From Pseudomonas violetae (GTDB taxonomy: Bacteria > Pseudomonadota > Gammaproteobacteria > Pseudomonadales > Pseudomonadaceae): a stretch of 64,000 nucleotides of DNA. The position numbers and the translations under genes were made by a program. Shown in pieces: positions 35,250-43,808 of the stretch (the first letter of the stretch is position 1; each line of letters opens with the position of its first letter). A model generated the notes under the pieces. That model saw only the letters and a program-made list of their open reading frames with translations. It searched no databases and had not been told where the DNA came from. The stretch is from contig NZ_JAKNRW010000027.1 in NCBI RefSeq assembly GCF_023072615.1, positions 1 through 64,000 on the forward strand, given 5' to 3'.

Positions 35250-35504
35250 ATGAACGTCGATGAAAAACTTGAGAAAGAAGTCCTGACCCGCCTGTTGCAC
35301 GCCCACCCAAGTGGTTTGGGCAAGGAGGTCCTGGATAATTATCGCGGGGAGAAAGTCGTGGCCAGCACCCTCGCCACCTTGCAGGATCGCGGTCTGATCC
35401 AGCATGGGCATGTGACATGTAATGAGGCCGGTGAGCACACGCTGAATTTGCCAATCAAGCTGAGTGCTGCCGGGGTTGAGGCAGCGCGCAAGCTGGACGT
35501 GTAG
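35250..35504 (+). CDS. Small winged-helix-like protein, unknown
   Basis: 84 residues from ATG 35250 with AGAGGTAAG as ribosome site. Composition and layout (KEVLTRLLHAHPSGLGKEVLDNY, VASTLATLQDRGLIQ, LPIKLSAAGVEAARKL) suggest a winged helix: two helices, a recognition-like helix then a beta wing and a C-terminal helix. It could bind DNA or another protein; no known family is certain. It may be co-transcribed with the preceding secreted protein gene. Confidence 0.7.
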   Translation: MNVDEKLEKEVLTRLLHAHPSGLGKEVLDNYRGEKVVASTLATLQDRGLIQHGHVTCNEAGEHTLNLPIKLSAAGVEAARKLDV

Positions 35505-35553
35505 AGGCGATTGCGCGAGGCTGGCGTTGCTGGCCTTGCGTTGTTACTGACGG

Positions 35554-35616
35554 CCTATCGCGAGCAGGCTCAGTCCACATTGGCCCCGTGTCGAGCACAT
35601 CCCTGCTCGCGATGAC
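35554..35616. repeat. REP doublet
   Basis: TATCGCGAGCAGGCTC and CCCTGCTCGCGATGAC face each other, with about 31 bp between. GGGAGC-type REP with some decay, in the 118-bp gap between convergent genes. Confidence 0.75.
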
Positions 35617-35622
35617 GTCAGC

Positions 35623-36552
35623 TCAGGCGCCGAAAATCTTGCTGATCAACTCATCGACTTCAATCGAACCAGGCGAAGTCGCCGGCCCCCAGCGAGTCAC
35701 CGCCAAAGCCGCCGCTGCATTGGCTCGCCGAGCAGCCTCGAGCACCGGTAATCCGTGAGCCAGACCGGCGATAAACACGCCAGTATGGGCATCTCCGGCG
35801 CCATTGCTGTCCACCGCCTCTACCCTGAAACCGGGCACATGCTGACACGAGCCAGCCTGACTGACCCAGCAACCTTGCGGCCCATCGCGCACCACCAGCA
35901 GTACTTTTTCCCGCAAGTGACCAGCCAATAAAACCAACGCCTGGGTAATCTCCACCGCGCCGGTAAAACGCAGCGCCTCAACGCCGTTGCTTGTCCACAG
36001 GTCTATGCGCGGCAACAGCGCCTTGATCAACGGCGCGTCCGGCGATTCCACCAGGGGGCCTGGATCGAACACCACTTTGATCTCGCCTGGCAGTGCCAGC
36101 ACCCAATCTACCAAGGCTTGGGCCTTGCCGACGTGCAGCAGGCTGTAGCCACTGACGTAGACATAATCACCTGCCTCGACCTTCACGCCGCCCAGGTCTT
36201 CAGCTGTCAGTTCGCCTTCGGCTCCGATATGGGAAATGAAGGTGCGTTCCGCCGATGCCTCGGTAACGGCCACGCACAAACCGGTATCCTGCCCGGCGCG
36301 GTGGGCAATGCCGATGTGAATGCCCTCAGCCGCCATCGCCTCCCGGGCCAGGTCGCCGAAACGCCCAGTGCCGTGCCGCCCCAGGTACAACACGGGCAAG
36401 CCATTGCGTTGGGCGGCGGCCATGACATTGAATCCCCCCCCGACCTCGAAACTGGCTGACTGCGCCAAGACATCGCCACCTGATTGAGGCAGTTTTTCCA
36501 CGGCCATGATCAGGTCGATGATGACCTGGCCGGTGTGCAGCAATCTAGGCAT
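35623..36552 (-). CDS. PfkB family sugar/nucleoside kinase (YegV-like)
   Basis: 309 residues from ATG 36552. PfkB signatures: SFEVGGGFNVMAAAQRNGLPV near residue 33-53 and DSNGAGDAHTGVF with Asp254 as catalytic base. The start overlaps the preceding permease stop by 8 bp, so translation is coupled. With the upstream GntR regulator, ADP-ribosylglycohydrolase and permease it forms an operon resembling E. coli yegTUV/yegW; the enzyme there is also a PfkB kinase of unknown substrate. A ribose-type or nucleoside-derived substrate is inferred. The longer frame at its 5' side is rejected. Confidence 0.88.
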   Translation of the reverse strand: MPRLLHTGQVIIDLIMAVEKLPQSGGDVLAQSASFEVGGGFNVMAAAQRNGLPVLYLGRHGTGRFGDLAREAMAAEGIHIGIAHRAGQDTGLCVAVTEASAERTFISHIGAEGELTAEDLGGVKVEAGDYVYVSGYSLLHVGKAQALVDWVLALPGEIKVVFDPGPLVESPDAPLIKALLPRIDLWTSNGVEALRFTGAVEITQALVLLAGHLREKVLLVVRDGPQGCWVSQAGSCQHVPGFRVEAVDSNGAGDAHTGVFIAGLAHGLPVLEAARRANAAAALAVTRWGPATSPGSIEVDELISKIFGA

Positions 36553-38011
36553 GAGCGTTCTCGATGAGTCCCGGGCGACGATCACTGGCACCGCCCAGTA
36601 GCCAATAACCCCCACCCGCCACCAGAAAGGTGACGATCCAGCCGAGACCGTTATGCCCCAGCCAGGAATCGGACAGGAAACCACGGAACCACAGAGTTTG
36701 CTCGGTGGCACCAATGGTGGTGAAGCTGTAACCCAAAACGATTGCCAGTGCCCAGGCACCGAAAGCGCGCCACTCAATGCCGCCGCGATACCAGTAGGCA
36801 CTGCTCGGGCTGATGTCCAGCAAGTCCGTCGGGCTGTAGTAGTGACGGTGAATCAGATCCACCACGAAAATCCCTACCCAGGCCGTGATCGGCACTGCCA
36901 GCAGCGAAATAAAGGTGATAAAGGGACCGTAGAAGCTGTCGGCAATCAACATGAAGTAGATCGAACCGGCGAAGATCGCGACGATGTCGACGACCACCGC
37001 ATAGACCCGCTTGACCTTGAGGCCGAGGGTCAATGTAGTCAGGCCCGCGGAGTACACCGACAGGTTGTTCGACAGCAGCAGTCCGCCGAATGCGGTGATC
37101 AAGTAAGGCACCGCCATCCAGGTGGGCAGCATGTCGCGAATCGCGACGATCGGGTCGGTGGCCGAGGCCAGGTCATCGTTGCCCACCGACAGCAGCCCGC
37201 CGAGGGTAATCAGCAACACCAGCGGAATACCCGCCCCAAACGCCGCCGAGGCAACCAGGCGCACAGCCTTGACGCTGCGATGCTGGTAGCGCGACATGTC
37301 GGCGCCAGCATTCGCCCAGCCGATCCCGGTACCCGCCGCCATGGTGCCGACCCCGATGATCATTGCACTCAGCGGCGCCGGCGTCGCGTTGAACACGGTG
37401 CTCCAGTCGATGGTGGCGCATAGGAAACCACCCACCAGAATGTTCAGCGCGCCGAATACGTAGGTCGCCCACTTCTGGATGACCAGCAACGTAGCGTGAC
37501 CGAGGCCAGAGACCGATAAGGTCAGCAGCACGAAAATCGCGATGAAGATCAGCGTCAGCACCGGGGCGCTCTTGGCTTCCACCGGCGAGCCGAAAAGGAT
37601 CGAGCACAGCGACAGCAATACGAACGCTGCGGTGGTGGTATTGACCGTCTCCCAACCCAGGCGTGACATCAACGAGACCAGCGTCGGGCCAATGTTACCG
37701 CGTACGCCGAAGATCGCTCGGGACAAAGTCAGGCTCGGCGCTCGCCCCCGGCGACCGGCGATGGAGATGATACCTACCACCGCGAAGGAACCGGCAGCCC
37801 CGAGGATCGCCACGATGATCGCCTGCCAGATCGCCAAGCCGCGAAATGCCACCAGCGTGGCCCCCAGTGGCAGGCCAAGGATGGAAATGTTGGCGGCGAA
37901 CCAAACCCAGAACAGCTGCAGAGGATGACCATTGCACTCCACTTCCGGCACCGGTTCGATGCCACGGGTCTCCAGTTGTCCGGCACTTTGTCCGGTGTGT
38001 GATGAACTCAT
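36545..38011 (-). CDS. NCS1 family purine/cytosine permease
   Basis: 488 residues from ATG 38011 (MSSSHTGQSAG), about 12 transmembrane helices. NCS1/CodB features: WFAANISILGLPLGATL in helix 1, GNIGPTLVSLMSRLGWETVNT, and IGWANAGADMSRYQ in the middle. It imports a nucleobase, nucleoside or related compound with H+ or Na+. It lies between the ADP-ribosylglycohydrolase and the PfkB kinase and overlaps the latter by 8 bp, so substrate supply to that pathway is likely. In E. coli yegT, an unrelated MFS-type nucleoside transporter, holds this place. Confidence 0.88.
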   Translation of the reverse strand: MSSSHTGQSAGQLETRGIEPVPEVECNGHPLQLFWVWFAANISILGLPLGATLVAFRGLAIWQAIIVAILGAAGSFAVVGIISIAGRRGRAPSLTLSRAIFGVRGNIGPTLVSLMSRLGWETVNTTTAAFVLLSLCSILFGSPVEAKSAPVLTLIFIAIFVLLTLSVSGLGHATLLVIQKWATYVFGALNILVGGFLCATIDWSTVFNATPAPLSAMIIGVGTMAAGTGIGWANAGADMSRYQHRSVKAVRLVASAAFGAGIPLVLLITLGGLLSVGNDDLASATDPIVAIRDMLPTWMAVPYLITAFGGLLLSNNLSVYSAGLTTLTLGLKVKRVYAVVVDIVAIFAGSIYFMLIADSFYGPFITFISLLAVPITAWVGIFVVDLIHRHYYSPTDLLDISPSSAYWYRGGIEWRAFGAWALAIVLGYSFTTIGATEQTLWFRGFLSDSWLGHNGLGWIVTFLVAGGGYWLLGGASDRRPGLIENAHA

Positions 38012-38072
38012 GCAAATGCTCCTGTTGCCATTTTTGGGGTTGTAGGCAAATGAACGTACGACGCGCCTCCTC

Positions 38073-38182
38073 GTAGGAGTGGCCAAAGGCTGCGATCCTT
38101 TGATTCTGGTATTTGATCTTTGGCGACATTGAATCCATTGCAAATCAAGATCAAAAGTCGCAGCCTTCGGCAGCTCATACAG
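38073..38182. repeat. Extragenic palindrome, GGCTGCGATCTTT class
   Basis: GTAGGAGTGGCCAAAGGCTG and, about 70 bp on, an inverted CAAAAGTCGCAGCCTTCGGC arm ending in GCAGCTCATACAG. It lies between the ADP-ribosylglycohydrolase and permease genes, within an operon, and may lower downstream expression. Confidence 0.8.
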
Positions 38183-38207
38183 GGCTCTGGTGTCCCCCGC
38201 GGCGCCT

Positions 38208-39206
38208 TCAGCGCAAAGCCAAAAGCCCCTGAACCAACGATTCCAGCGCCAGCCCGTTAACGGCTTTGACCTTGTCGATCATCACCACGGGCCAAACCTC
38301 CAGTCCCAGGCAAGCCCCCAGCATCGCGCCCAGAATCGCCGCGATGGTATCGGTATCGCCACCCAGGCTCGCGGCCATGCACAGCGCCTCGAAAGCATTC
38401 ATTTCGCCAATAGCCACCTGCTGCGCCAGGGCAAACGACACCACCACCGATTCCTGGGAAGCCACCGAGGTGCCGATCACGTCGTACAACAGGTCGGCGA
38501 GCAACGCTTTGTCACTGTCGACACTGATAGTCCGCGCCCAGCCGATGCGTGAAGCCATACGGCCGCCGGCGACCCAATGGCCATGGCTCTCGGCTTGCTG
38601 GGCAATGTATTGACCCAGGTTGAGCGCCTCGCCCAGGTCCATTCCGTTGATGCCGGCGGAGACCACCGCCGCAACCGCTGCCGCGCTGGAAATGCCCAGG
38701 GTGGTGTTGTGGGTGACCTGGCAGGCCTGCACCACGGACCGAATGAAACGCTCGGGGTTGGCGATGTCGGCCGCAATTCCCACCGGCGTGATGCGCATAG
38801 CCGCACCGTTGGTGGTGCCATAGCGCCCGGCTTCTGCAGGTGAATGACCGGCAAGGATCATTTCGATCGCACGCTTGGTCGAGGGTCCCAGCAGATCCTG
38901 CGAGCCCTTGGCTTGCATCTCAGCTTCCCATTTGATCAGGCGCTGGGCGAGCATAGAGGGGTCGATCCAGCCCTGCCCCTCGATCAGCAACTGACCGACC
39001 AGAATCGCCTGTTCGGTGTCATCGGTGATCGAACCGGCGGGCATATTAGCCGCGATCGGCTGATCGGGACCGGCGTCTTGCAAATCGTTGATCTGGCCAA
39101 AACGCGCCTTGATTTCAGCACGGCTGAGTGATTGCGTCGGCATGCCCAACGCATCGCCCAGGGCCAGTCCGTAGAACGCACCTAAGGCATGGTTAAGCAG
39201 GGTCAT
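38208..39206 (-). CDS. ADP-ribosylglycohydrolase family protein (YegU-like)
   Basis: 332 residues. Binuclear metal motifs are intact: ALGDALGMPTQ near 15-25, TDDTE at 61-65 and GGDTDT at 282-287. Family members cleave N- or O-glycosidic bonds of ADP-ribose on proteins or small molecules, and some act as nucleosidases. Its ATG overlaps the end of the GntR gene by 4 bp. With a kinase and a base permease in the same operon, cleavage of an imported nucleoside or ribosyl compound, followed by phosphorylation of the sugar, is a reasonable inference. All catalytic residues are present, so it should be active. Confidence 0.9.
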   Translation of the reverse strand: MTLLNHALGAFYGLALGDALGMPTQSLSRAEIKARFGQINDLQDAGPDQPIAANMPAGSITDDTEQAILVGQLLIEGQGWIDPSMLAQRLIKWEAEMQAKGSQDLLGPSTKRAIEMILAGHSPAEAGRYGTTNGAAMRITPVGIAADIANPERFIRSVVQACQVTHNTTLGISSAAAVAAVVSAGINGMDLGEALNLGQYIAQQAESHGHWVAGGRMASRIGWARTISVDSDKALLADLLYDVIGTSVASQESVVVSFALAQQVAIGEMNAFEALCMAASLGGDTDTIAAILGAMLGACLGLEVWPVVMIDKVKAVNGLALESLVQGLLALR

Positions 39207-39916
39207 TGTGGGGTTCCAAATGGCAGATGCAGTCGAAAATGCACGGGATCAAGCAGGCTTTCGACCTGTTCCATGAAGCGGTTTTGCCGGTCGTAGGTGG
39301 TGCGCAAGGCCTTGAGGAAGACCGTGCCGACCGGGCGTCCGAGTAATTGTGCATCCTCAGCATTCAGCGGCTCGGCACCGATCCATTGATCGCCGCGCTC
39401 TCCGATATAACCGTAGGCAGCCAGGGTGATGGTCAGGGAGTTGTCGATCAGGCCAACCCGCGGCAGGCTTTCCAGGCCTCCGTTGGCTGGCATCAAGGAG
39501 CGCTCAAGGGAAACCAGGGTGCCATCGTTGGCGCGACGGCGGCGGTCCAGTGTGATGAATTTTTCAGTGCCAAAGCGCGACAGCAGATCAGGCCGATCCA
39601 CTGCCTCCAGGCGCAGCACTTCGGTATTGACCAGCGCCCCGCTGTCGGCCAGGGCCTGGGCCCAACCGCTGCGCTGGTCGAGCACTACCCCATCGAACGT
39701 GACAATGGAACCGACTCCCGTTTGCGTGGCGATGTAGTGGCGCCGTTTCAATTCAGCCAGGGCTTCACGTAACGTGCCCCGACTCACCTTGAACTCCTGA
39801 GCCAGCTGATGCTCGCCAGGCAACAGGAAACCGTCCTCCATAAGGCCGCTTTCGATGCGCCGGATAAGCTCGTCGACCACCCGTTTTTTCTTGTCGAATC
39901 GTACCTGTCTAATCAT
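39203..39916 (-). CDS. GntR/UTRA family regulator (YegW-like)
   Basis: 237 residues from ATG 39916; a TTG two codons earlier is less likely. The N-terminal winged helix (VVDELIRRIESGLMEDGFLLPG, EFKVSRGTLREALAELKRRHYI) is followed by a UTRA ligand domain (about 90-235) of the HutC type. It heads the glycohydrolase-permease-kinase operon and overlaps the next gene by 4 bp, so it very likely represses this operon and is released by a substrate or phosphorylated intermediate. E. coli yegW occupies a similar place next to yegTUV. Confidence 0.88.
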   Translation of the reverse strand: MIRQVRFDKKKRVVDELIRRIESGLMEDGFLLPGEHQLAQEFKVSRGTLREALAELKRRHYIATQTGVGSIVTFDGVVLDQRSGWAQALADSGALVNTEVLRLEAVDRPDLLSRFGTEKFITLDRRRRANDGTLVSLERSLMPANGGLESLPRVGLIDNSLTITLAAYGYIGERGDQWIGAEPLNAEDAQLLGRPVGTVFLKALRTTYDRQNRFMEQVESLLDPVHFRLHLPFGTPQ

Positions 39917-39994
39917 GTACAAATAGATACCCGAAACAACTTCGGGCGATCAAGGAATATTTCAGGGAGGTGACGAAAGGAGCGACCAGGTTTC

Positions 39995-40085
39995 CTGTGG
40001 GAGCGGGCTTGCTCGCGAAGGCGTTGTGTCATTCAGTGGCAACTCCACTGACAGACCGCATTCGCGAGCAAGCCCGCTCTCACAG
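39995..40085. repeat. REPIN
   Basis: CTGTGGGAGCGGGCTTGCTC and the inverted GAGCAAGCCCGCTCTCACAG flank about 50 bp. This is the best-preserved REPIN in the window; it separates araH from the GntR-headed operon. Nothing else is seen in 39917-40095. Confidence 0.92.
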
Positions 40086-40095
40086 TATCGGCGTT

Positions 40096-41067
40096 TCAGC
40101 GTTGTTTGAGGCGGTCAATCACCACCGCCAGCAACAAAATCGAACCGCGAATCACATACTGATAAAACGTATCGATATTCTTCAGGTTCATCGCATTCTC
40201 GATAATCGCCAAAATCAAAACTCCGGCAATCACATGCCGGATCATGCCGACCCCGCCACTAAGCGACACCCCGCCCAACACGCATGCCGAAATCACCGTC
40301 AGCTCGAAGCCCTGCCCTATCATCGGTTGGCCGGATGTCATCCGCGAAGCCAGAATCACCCCGGCCAGCGCGCCAATCACGCCATGCACGGCAAAGATGA
40401 TGATCTTGGTCCGATCGACATTCACCCCCGCCAGCAACGCCGCTTCCTGGTTGCCACCGATGGCCATGGTGTTGCGCCCGTAGGTGGTGTAATTGAGCAA
40501 CCAGCCAAAGAACAGAAAGCACACGATGGTGATCAGGATCGGCACCGGCACGCCGAACAACTGCCCATTGCCAAACACGAAGAACGACTCCTGGGACACG
40601 CCGACCGCTTTGCCATTGGCGAAAATATAGGCCAGGCCCCGAACGATCTGCATAGTCGCCAAGGTGGTGATCAACGCATTGACCCGCAGCTTGGCGATCA
40701 CGATCCCGTTGATCAACCCGACGATCAGGCCCATTACCAGCGCCACACTGACGCCCAGGAACACGCTGTCAGTATCGCGCATGACCACAGCAGCCACTAC
40801 GCCGGCACAGGCGATCACCGAGCCCACCGACAAATCGAAATGCCCCGACGCCAGGCAGTACAACATGGTGCAGGCGGCAATCCCCGTGGTCGAAATCGCC
40901 AGGCCAAGGCCACGCATGTTCAGGGGCGATAGGAAATTGTCGATCAGCAGGGTGCAGAGCACGAAGATGCCGACAGCCGCCAGCAACATCACCCAGTCAT
41001 CCAGAAAGCGCCGCAGGTCCAGAGGTTTACGCTGGGTCGGCAAAGCATCGTTTTGGCTCGTCATCAT
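40096..41067 (-). CDS. araH: Sugar ABC transporter permease, AraH type
   Basis: 323 residues; ATG 41067 with GAGAGG as ribosome site (a GTG two codons earlier and an ATG one codon later are alternatives). About nine transmembrane helices. AraH/RbsC motif region: CLASGHFDLSVGSVIACAGV, GLINGIVIAKLRVNALITTLATMQIVRGLAY, and VLGGVSLSGGVGM. Third gene of araFGH, 9 bp after araG. Imports an aldopentose or aldohexose (L-arabinose, D-galactose or D-fucose are the ones handled by such systems). Confidence 0.93.
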   Translation of the reverse strand: MMTSQNDALPTQRKPLDLRRFLDDWVMLLAAVGIFVLCTLLIDNFLSPLNMRGLGLAISTTGIAACTMLYCLASGHFDLSVGSVIACAGVVAAVVMRDTDSVFLGVSVALVMGLIVGLINGIVIAKLRVNALITTLATMQIVRGLAYIFANGKAVGVSQESFFVFGNGQLFGVPVPILITIVCFLFFGWLLNYTTYGRNTMAIGGNQEAALLAGVNVDRTKIIIFAVHGVIGALAGVILASRMTSGQPMIGQGFELTVISACVLGGVSLSGGVGMIRHVIAGVLILAIIENAMNLKNIDTFYQYVIRGSILLLAVVIDRLKQR

Positions 41068-41076
41068 AGTCACCTC

Positions 41077-42621
41077 TCAGTTCGCCACGCCGTCAGCGCG
41101 TTGGCGCGGCAAAGCCAGTTGCAGCAGGTTGGATTCATTGGCCTGGTCGCGGTCCAGTTCCCCGCGCAGTGCGCCTTCGCACAACACCAGAATGCGATCG
41201 GAGATGCCCATCACTTCCATCAGGTCGCTGGACACCACGATCACCGCAATACCGCTGGTGGCCAGGTTATGGATGATCTGGTAGATCTCGGCTTTGGCGC
41301 CGATGTCGATGCCGCGGGTGGGCTCATCGAGCAGCAGCACTTTCATCGGCATGGACAGCCAGCGACCGAGAATCGCCTTCTGCTGATTGCCACCGGACAG
41401 GTACATGATTTTTTGCGCCGCATCCGGCGTCTTCACTTTCAGCGCCTTGATCTGTTTGTCGGCGTTGCCCTTTTCCCAAACGCCGCGCAGCAGGCAACCA
41501 AAGGTCGAATGCGCGCCGCGAGCGCTGATGTTGATATTTTCCGCCACGCTGGAGAGCGGCATGATGCCCTCTTTCTTGCGATCCTCTGGACACAACAGAA
41601 TCCCCGCTGAAATGGCATCGCGTGGCGACCTCAGTTTCAGCTCATGACCACGCAAGAGCAGACGCCCTGCGGTATTGCGTTCAAGCCCGCTGAGCAGGCG
41701 CAGCAGCTCTGTGCGACCGGCACCCACCAGGCCGAACAACCCCAGGACCTCGCCTTTATGCACCTCGAAACTCACTGGTTCGCGCAACCCGGGACCCTGT
41801 AAGCAGTCAACCTTGAGCGCTACGGCGCCACGCTGCCGGGGGCGATAGTCGTAGATGTCCTGGATGTCTCGGCCGACCATGCAGGTCACCAACTGATCGT
41901 GGCTCAAGTGGCTCATGTCCTCGAAGGTACGCACGTAGCGCCCGTCCTTGAACACCGTGACCGCATTGCAGAGACGGAACACCTCTTCCATGCGATGCGA
42001 GACATACAGCACCACTTTGCCTTCGTCGCGCAGACGCCCGATGATCGCCATCAAGCGGTCGATCTCCCGCGCCGACAGGCTGCTGGTGGGCTCGTCAAAG
42101 GCGATCACATGCGCGCCGCGGGACAACGCCTTGGCAATCTCCACCAGCTGCCGTTGACCAAGGGACAGGCGCCCGACTTTTTCCTGGGGGTCGATTTCAT
42201 CGGCCAGGCCCTTGAGGCAGGCCAGCGCTTGTTGCCGCAACAGAGCACGATTGATCAGGCCGAAACTGCCGGGTAGATGACCCAGGAACAGGTTTTCCGC
42301 CACGGTCATTTCCGGCACCAGGTGCAGCTCCTGATGAATCACCGCGACCCCGCCGCCGATACTGTCAGCCGTAGACTTGAAGACTCTGGTCTGGTCACCG
42401 ATTTGCAGGTCACCACTGCTTGGGGTGTAGGCGCCACCGAGGATCTTCAGCAACGTGGATTTGCCGGCGCCGTTCTCGCCCATCAAGGCGTGGACCTGCC
42501 CTGGATGCGCGGTGAAGCTGATCCCATCCAGAGCCTTCACGCCTGGGAAGGTCTTGCCGATCCCGTTGAAACGCAGGCTACCGCCGGGGGTGAGTTGTTG
42601 TACGTGTGTTTGCGCGTGCAT
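41077..42621 (-). CDS. araG: Sugar ABC transporter ATP-binding protein, AraG type
   Basis: 514 residues from ATG 42621 (MHAQTHVQQ). Two fused ATPase domains: the first with GENGAGKSTLLKIL, LSLGQRQLVEIAKAL and FDEPTSSL; the second with the degenerate GLVGAGRTELLRLL, LSGGNQQKAILGRWL and LDEPTRGID. This architecture defines monosaccharide importers of the AraG/MglA/RbsA group. Located between araF and araH; probably a single transcript from the promoter upstream of araF or from the sugar dehydrogenase promoter. Confidence 0.95.
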   Translation of the reverse strand: MHAQTHVQQLTPGGSLRFNGIGKTFPGVKALDGISFTAHPGQVHALMGENGAGKSTLLKILGGAYTPSSGDLQIGDQTRVFKSTADSIGGGVAVIHQELHLVPEMTVAENLFLGHLPGSFGLINRALLRQQALACLKGLADEIDPQEKVGRLSLGQRQLVEIAKALSRGAHVIAFDEPTSSLSAREIDRLMAIIGRLRDEGKVVLYVSHRMEEVFRLCNAVTVFKDGRYVRTFEDMSHLSHDQLVTCMVGRDIQDIYDYRPRQRGAVALKVDCLQGPGLREPVSFEVHKGEVLGLFGLVGAGRTELLRLLSGLERNTAGRLLLRGHELKLRSPRDAISAGILLCPEDRKKEGIMPLSSVAENINISARGAHSTFGCLLRGVWEKGNADKQIKALKVKTPDAAQKIMYLSGGNQQKAILGRWLSMPMKVLLLDEPTRGIDIGAKAEIYQIIHNLATSGIAVIVVSSDLMEVMGISDRILVLCEGALRGELDRDQANESNLLQLALPRQRADGVAN

Positions 42622-42684
42622 AAACACCTCATCAAACAGATCAGGCAGCCCCATACCGGAGCCGCCAGTGGAGTCAGCCGGTCG

Positions 42685-43689
42685 TCAGTTCCAGAGGCCG
42701 ATCTTTTCCAGTTCCTGCTTGAAGTTCTCGCGGGTGATCAGCGTTACATCGTCCATCGCCGTGTATTTTGGCGGCTCTTTGCCGGTGGTGATCCACTCAT
42801 ACATCATGCTGGCAGTGTTGTAGCCTTCGATGTGCGGGCTGGGCAGCATCGAGCCGAAGAAGCCGCTGTTGGGTTTTTTCAGCTCTCCAATGGCGTCGGT
42901 GCCATTGATGCCGATGCCGATCACATTGGCTGCCGCAAAACCGGCACTTTCGGTGGCGCGTACACCGCCCAGCACCGTGTTGTCGTTCATGCCGCCGATG
43001 ATCAGGTTCTTCGCCTCGCCCGGCAGCTTCACCAACGCCGAGTTGGTGGCGTCCATGCTGCCCGGCACATCAAGGGTTTTGAGCGCCGAGAACACGATGT
43101 GATCCTTGGGCAAGCCGGCATCTTGCAGCGCCTTGACCGAGCCATCGGTGCGCTTTTTACCCGTGTCGAGTTCGTTGTAGGTGTTGATGACGGCGTAGGT
43201 GTCTTTCCAGTCCCAGCCGCGTTTTTTCGCTTCGGTGGCCATGGCGCCCCCTTGTTTCTGGCCGACTTCGAACGCCGCCATGCCCAGGTAAGGAACGTCT
43301 TCCATGAACTTGCCGCTGGCATCGACGAAGCGGTCATCGACAGCGATGACCTTCAGGCCGTTGAGCTTGGCCTTGGCTATGATGGCCGGGCCCAGGGCCA
43401 CGTCCGGCGGGCAGATCACGAAGCCCTTGGCACCGTTGGCGGCCAGGCTGTCGATGGCCGACAGGGTTTTCTCGCCGTCCGGCACGGCAATCTTGATGAC
43501 GGTGAAACCTTTCTCCTTGCCGGCTTTTTCAGCGAAGGCCCATTCGGTCTGGAACCAGGGCTCTTCCGCTTGCTTGACCAGGAATCCGATTTTGACCTCT
43601 TCGGCCGCAAGCAAGGTGCTGCTGAGACTGACCGCAGCGACCGCCAGGGCAGCACTGCATAGGGAGCGAATCCTTTGACGACGATTCAT
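42685..43689 (-). CDS. araF: Periplasmic sugar-binding protein, AraF type
   Basis: 334 residues. Signal peptide 1-29 (ending TLLAAEE). The mature chain EVKIGFLVKQAEEPWFQTEW is characteristic of L-arabinose-binding proteins, with VIAVDDRFVD and GGMNDNTVLGGVRATE forming the ligand cleft. E. coli AraF binds L-arabinose, D-galactose and D-fucose, so the family fits the galactose-type pathway encoded nearby. Strong ribosome site AAGGAG. The gap to the upstream dehydrogenase contains a 13-bp perfect palindrome. Confidence 0.93.
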   Translation of the reverse strand: MNRRQRIRSLCSAALAVAAVSLSSTLLAAEEVKIGFLVKQAEEPWFQTEWAFAEKAGKEKGFTVIKIAVPDGEKTLSAIDSLAANGAKGFVICPPDVALGPAIIAKAKLNGLKVIAVDDRFVDASGKFMEDVPYLGMAAFEVGQKQGGAMATEAKKRGWDWKDTYAVINTYNELDTGKKRTDGSVKALQDAGLPKDHIVFSALKTLDVPGSMDATNSALVKLPGEAKNLIIGGMNDNTVLGGVRATESAGFAAANVIGIGINGTDAIGELKKPNSGFFGSMLPSPHIEGYNTASMMYEWITTGKEPPKYTAMDDVTLITRENFKQELEKIGLWN

Positions 43690-43755
43690 AAGCTGACTCC
43701 TTGTTATTGTTTTTGAGCGTTACTGTGAAAGCCGGTAAAGCGATAAAATAGTCAT

Positions 43756-43768
43756 ATCATATTATGAT
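43756..43768. promoter_or_regulatory. Perfect palindrome upstream of araF, candidate operator
   Basis: ATCATATTATGAT is a perfect 13-bp palindrome, 66 bp upstream of the araF start in an AT-rich stretch. It shares the ATCAT half-site with the motif before the GntR gene (46521-46530), suggesting the same regulator. Confidence 0.5.
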
Positions 43769-43808
43769 TGACTTTTAGACAGACCCAAGCGCCTGGGATG
43801 TGCATGAG

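Noticed and set aside
42277..43662. 461-codon frame antisense to araG and araF
   Set aside because: It crosses two genes and their gap, with shadow-like composition.
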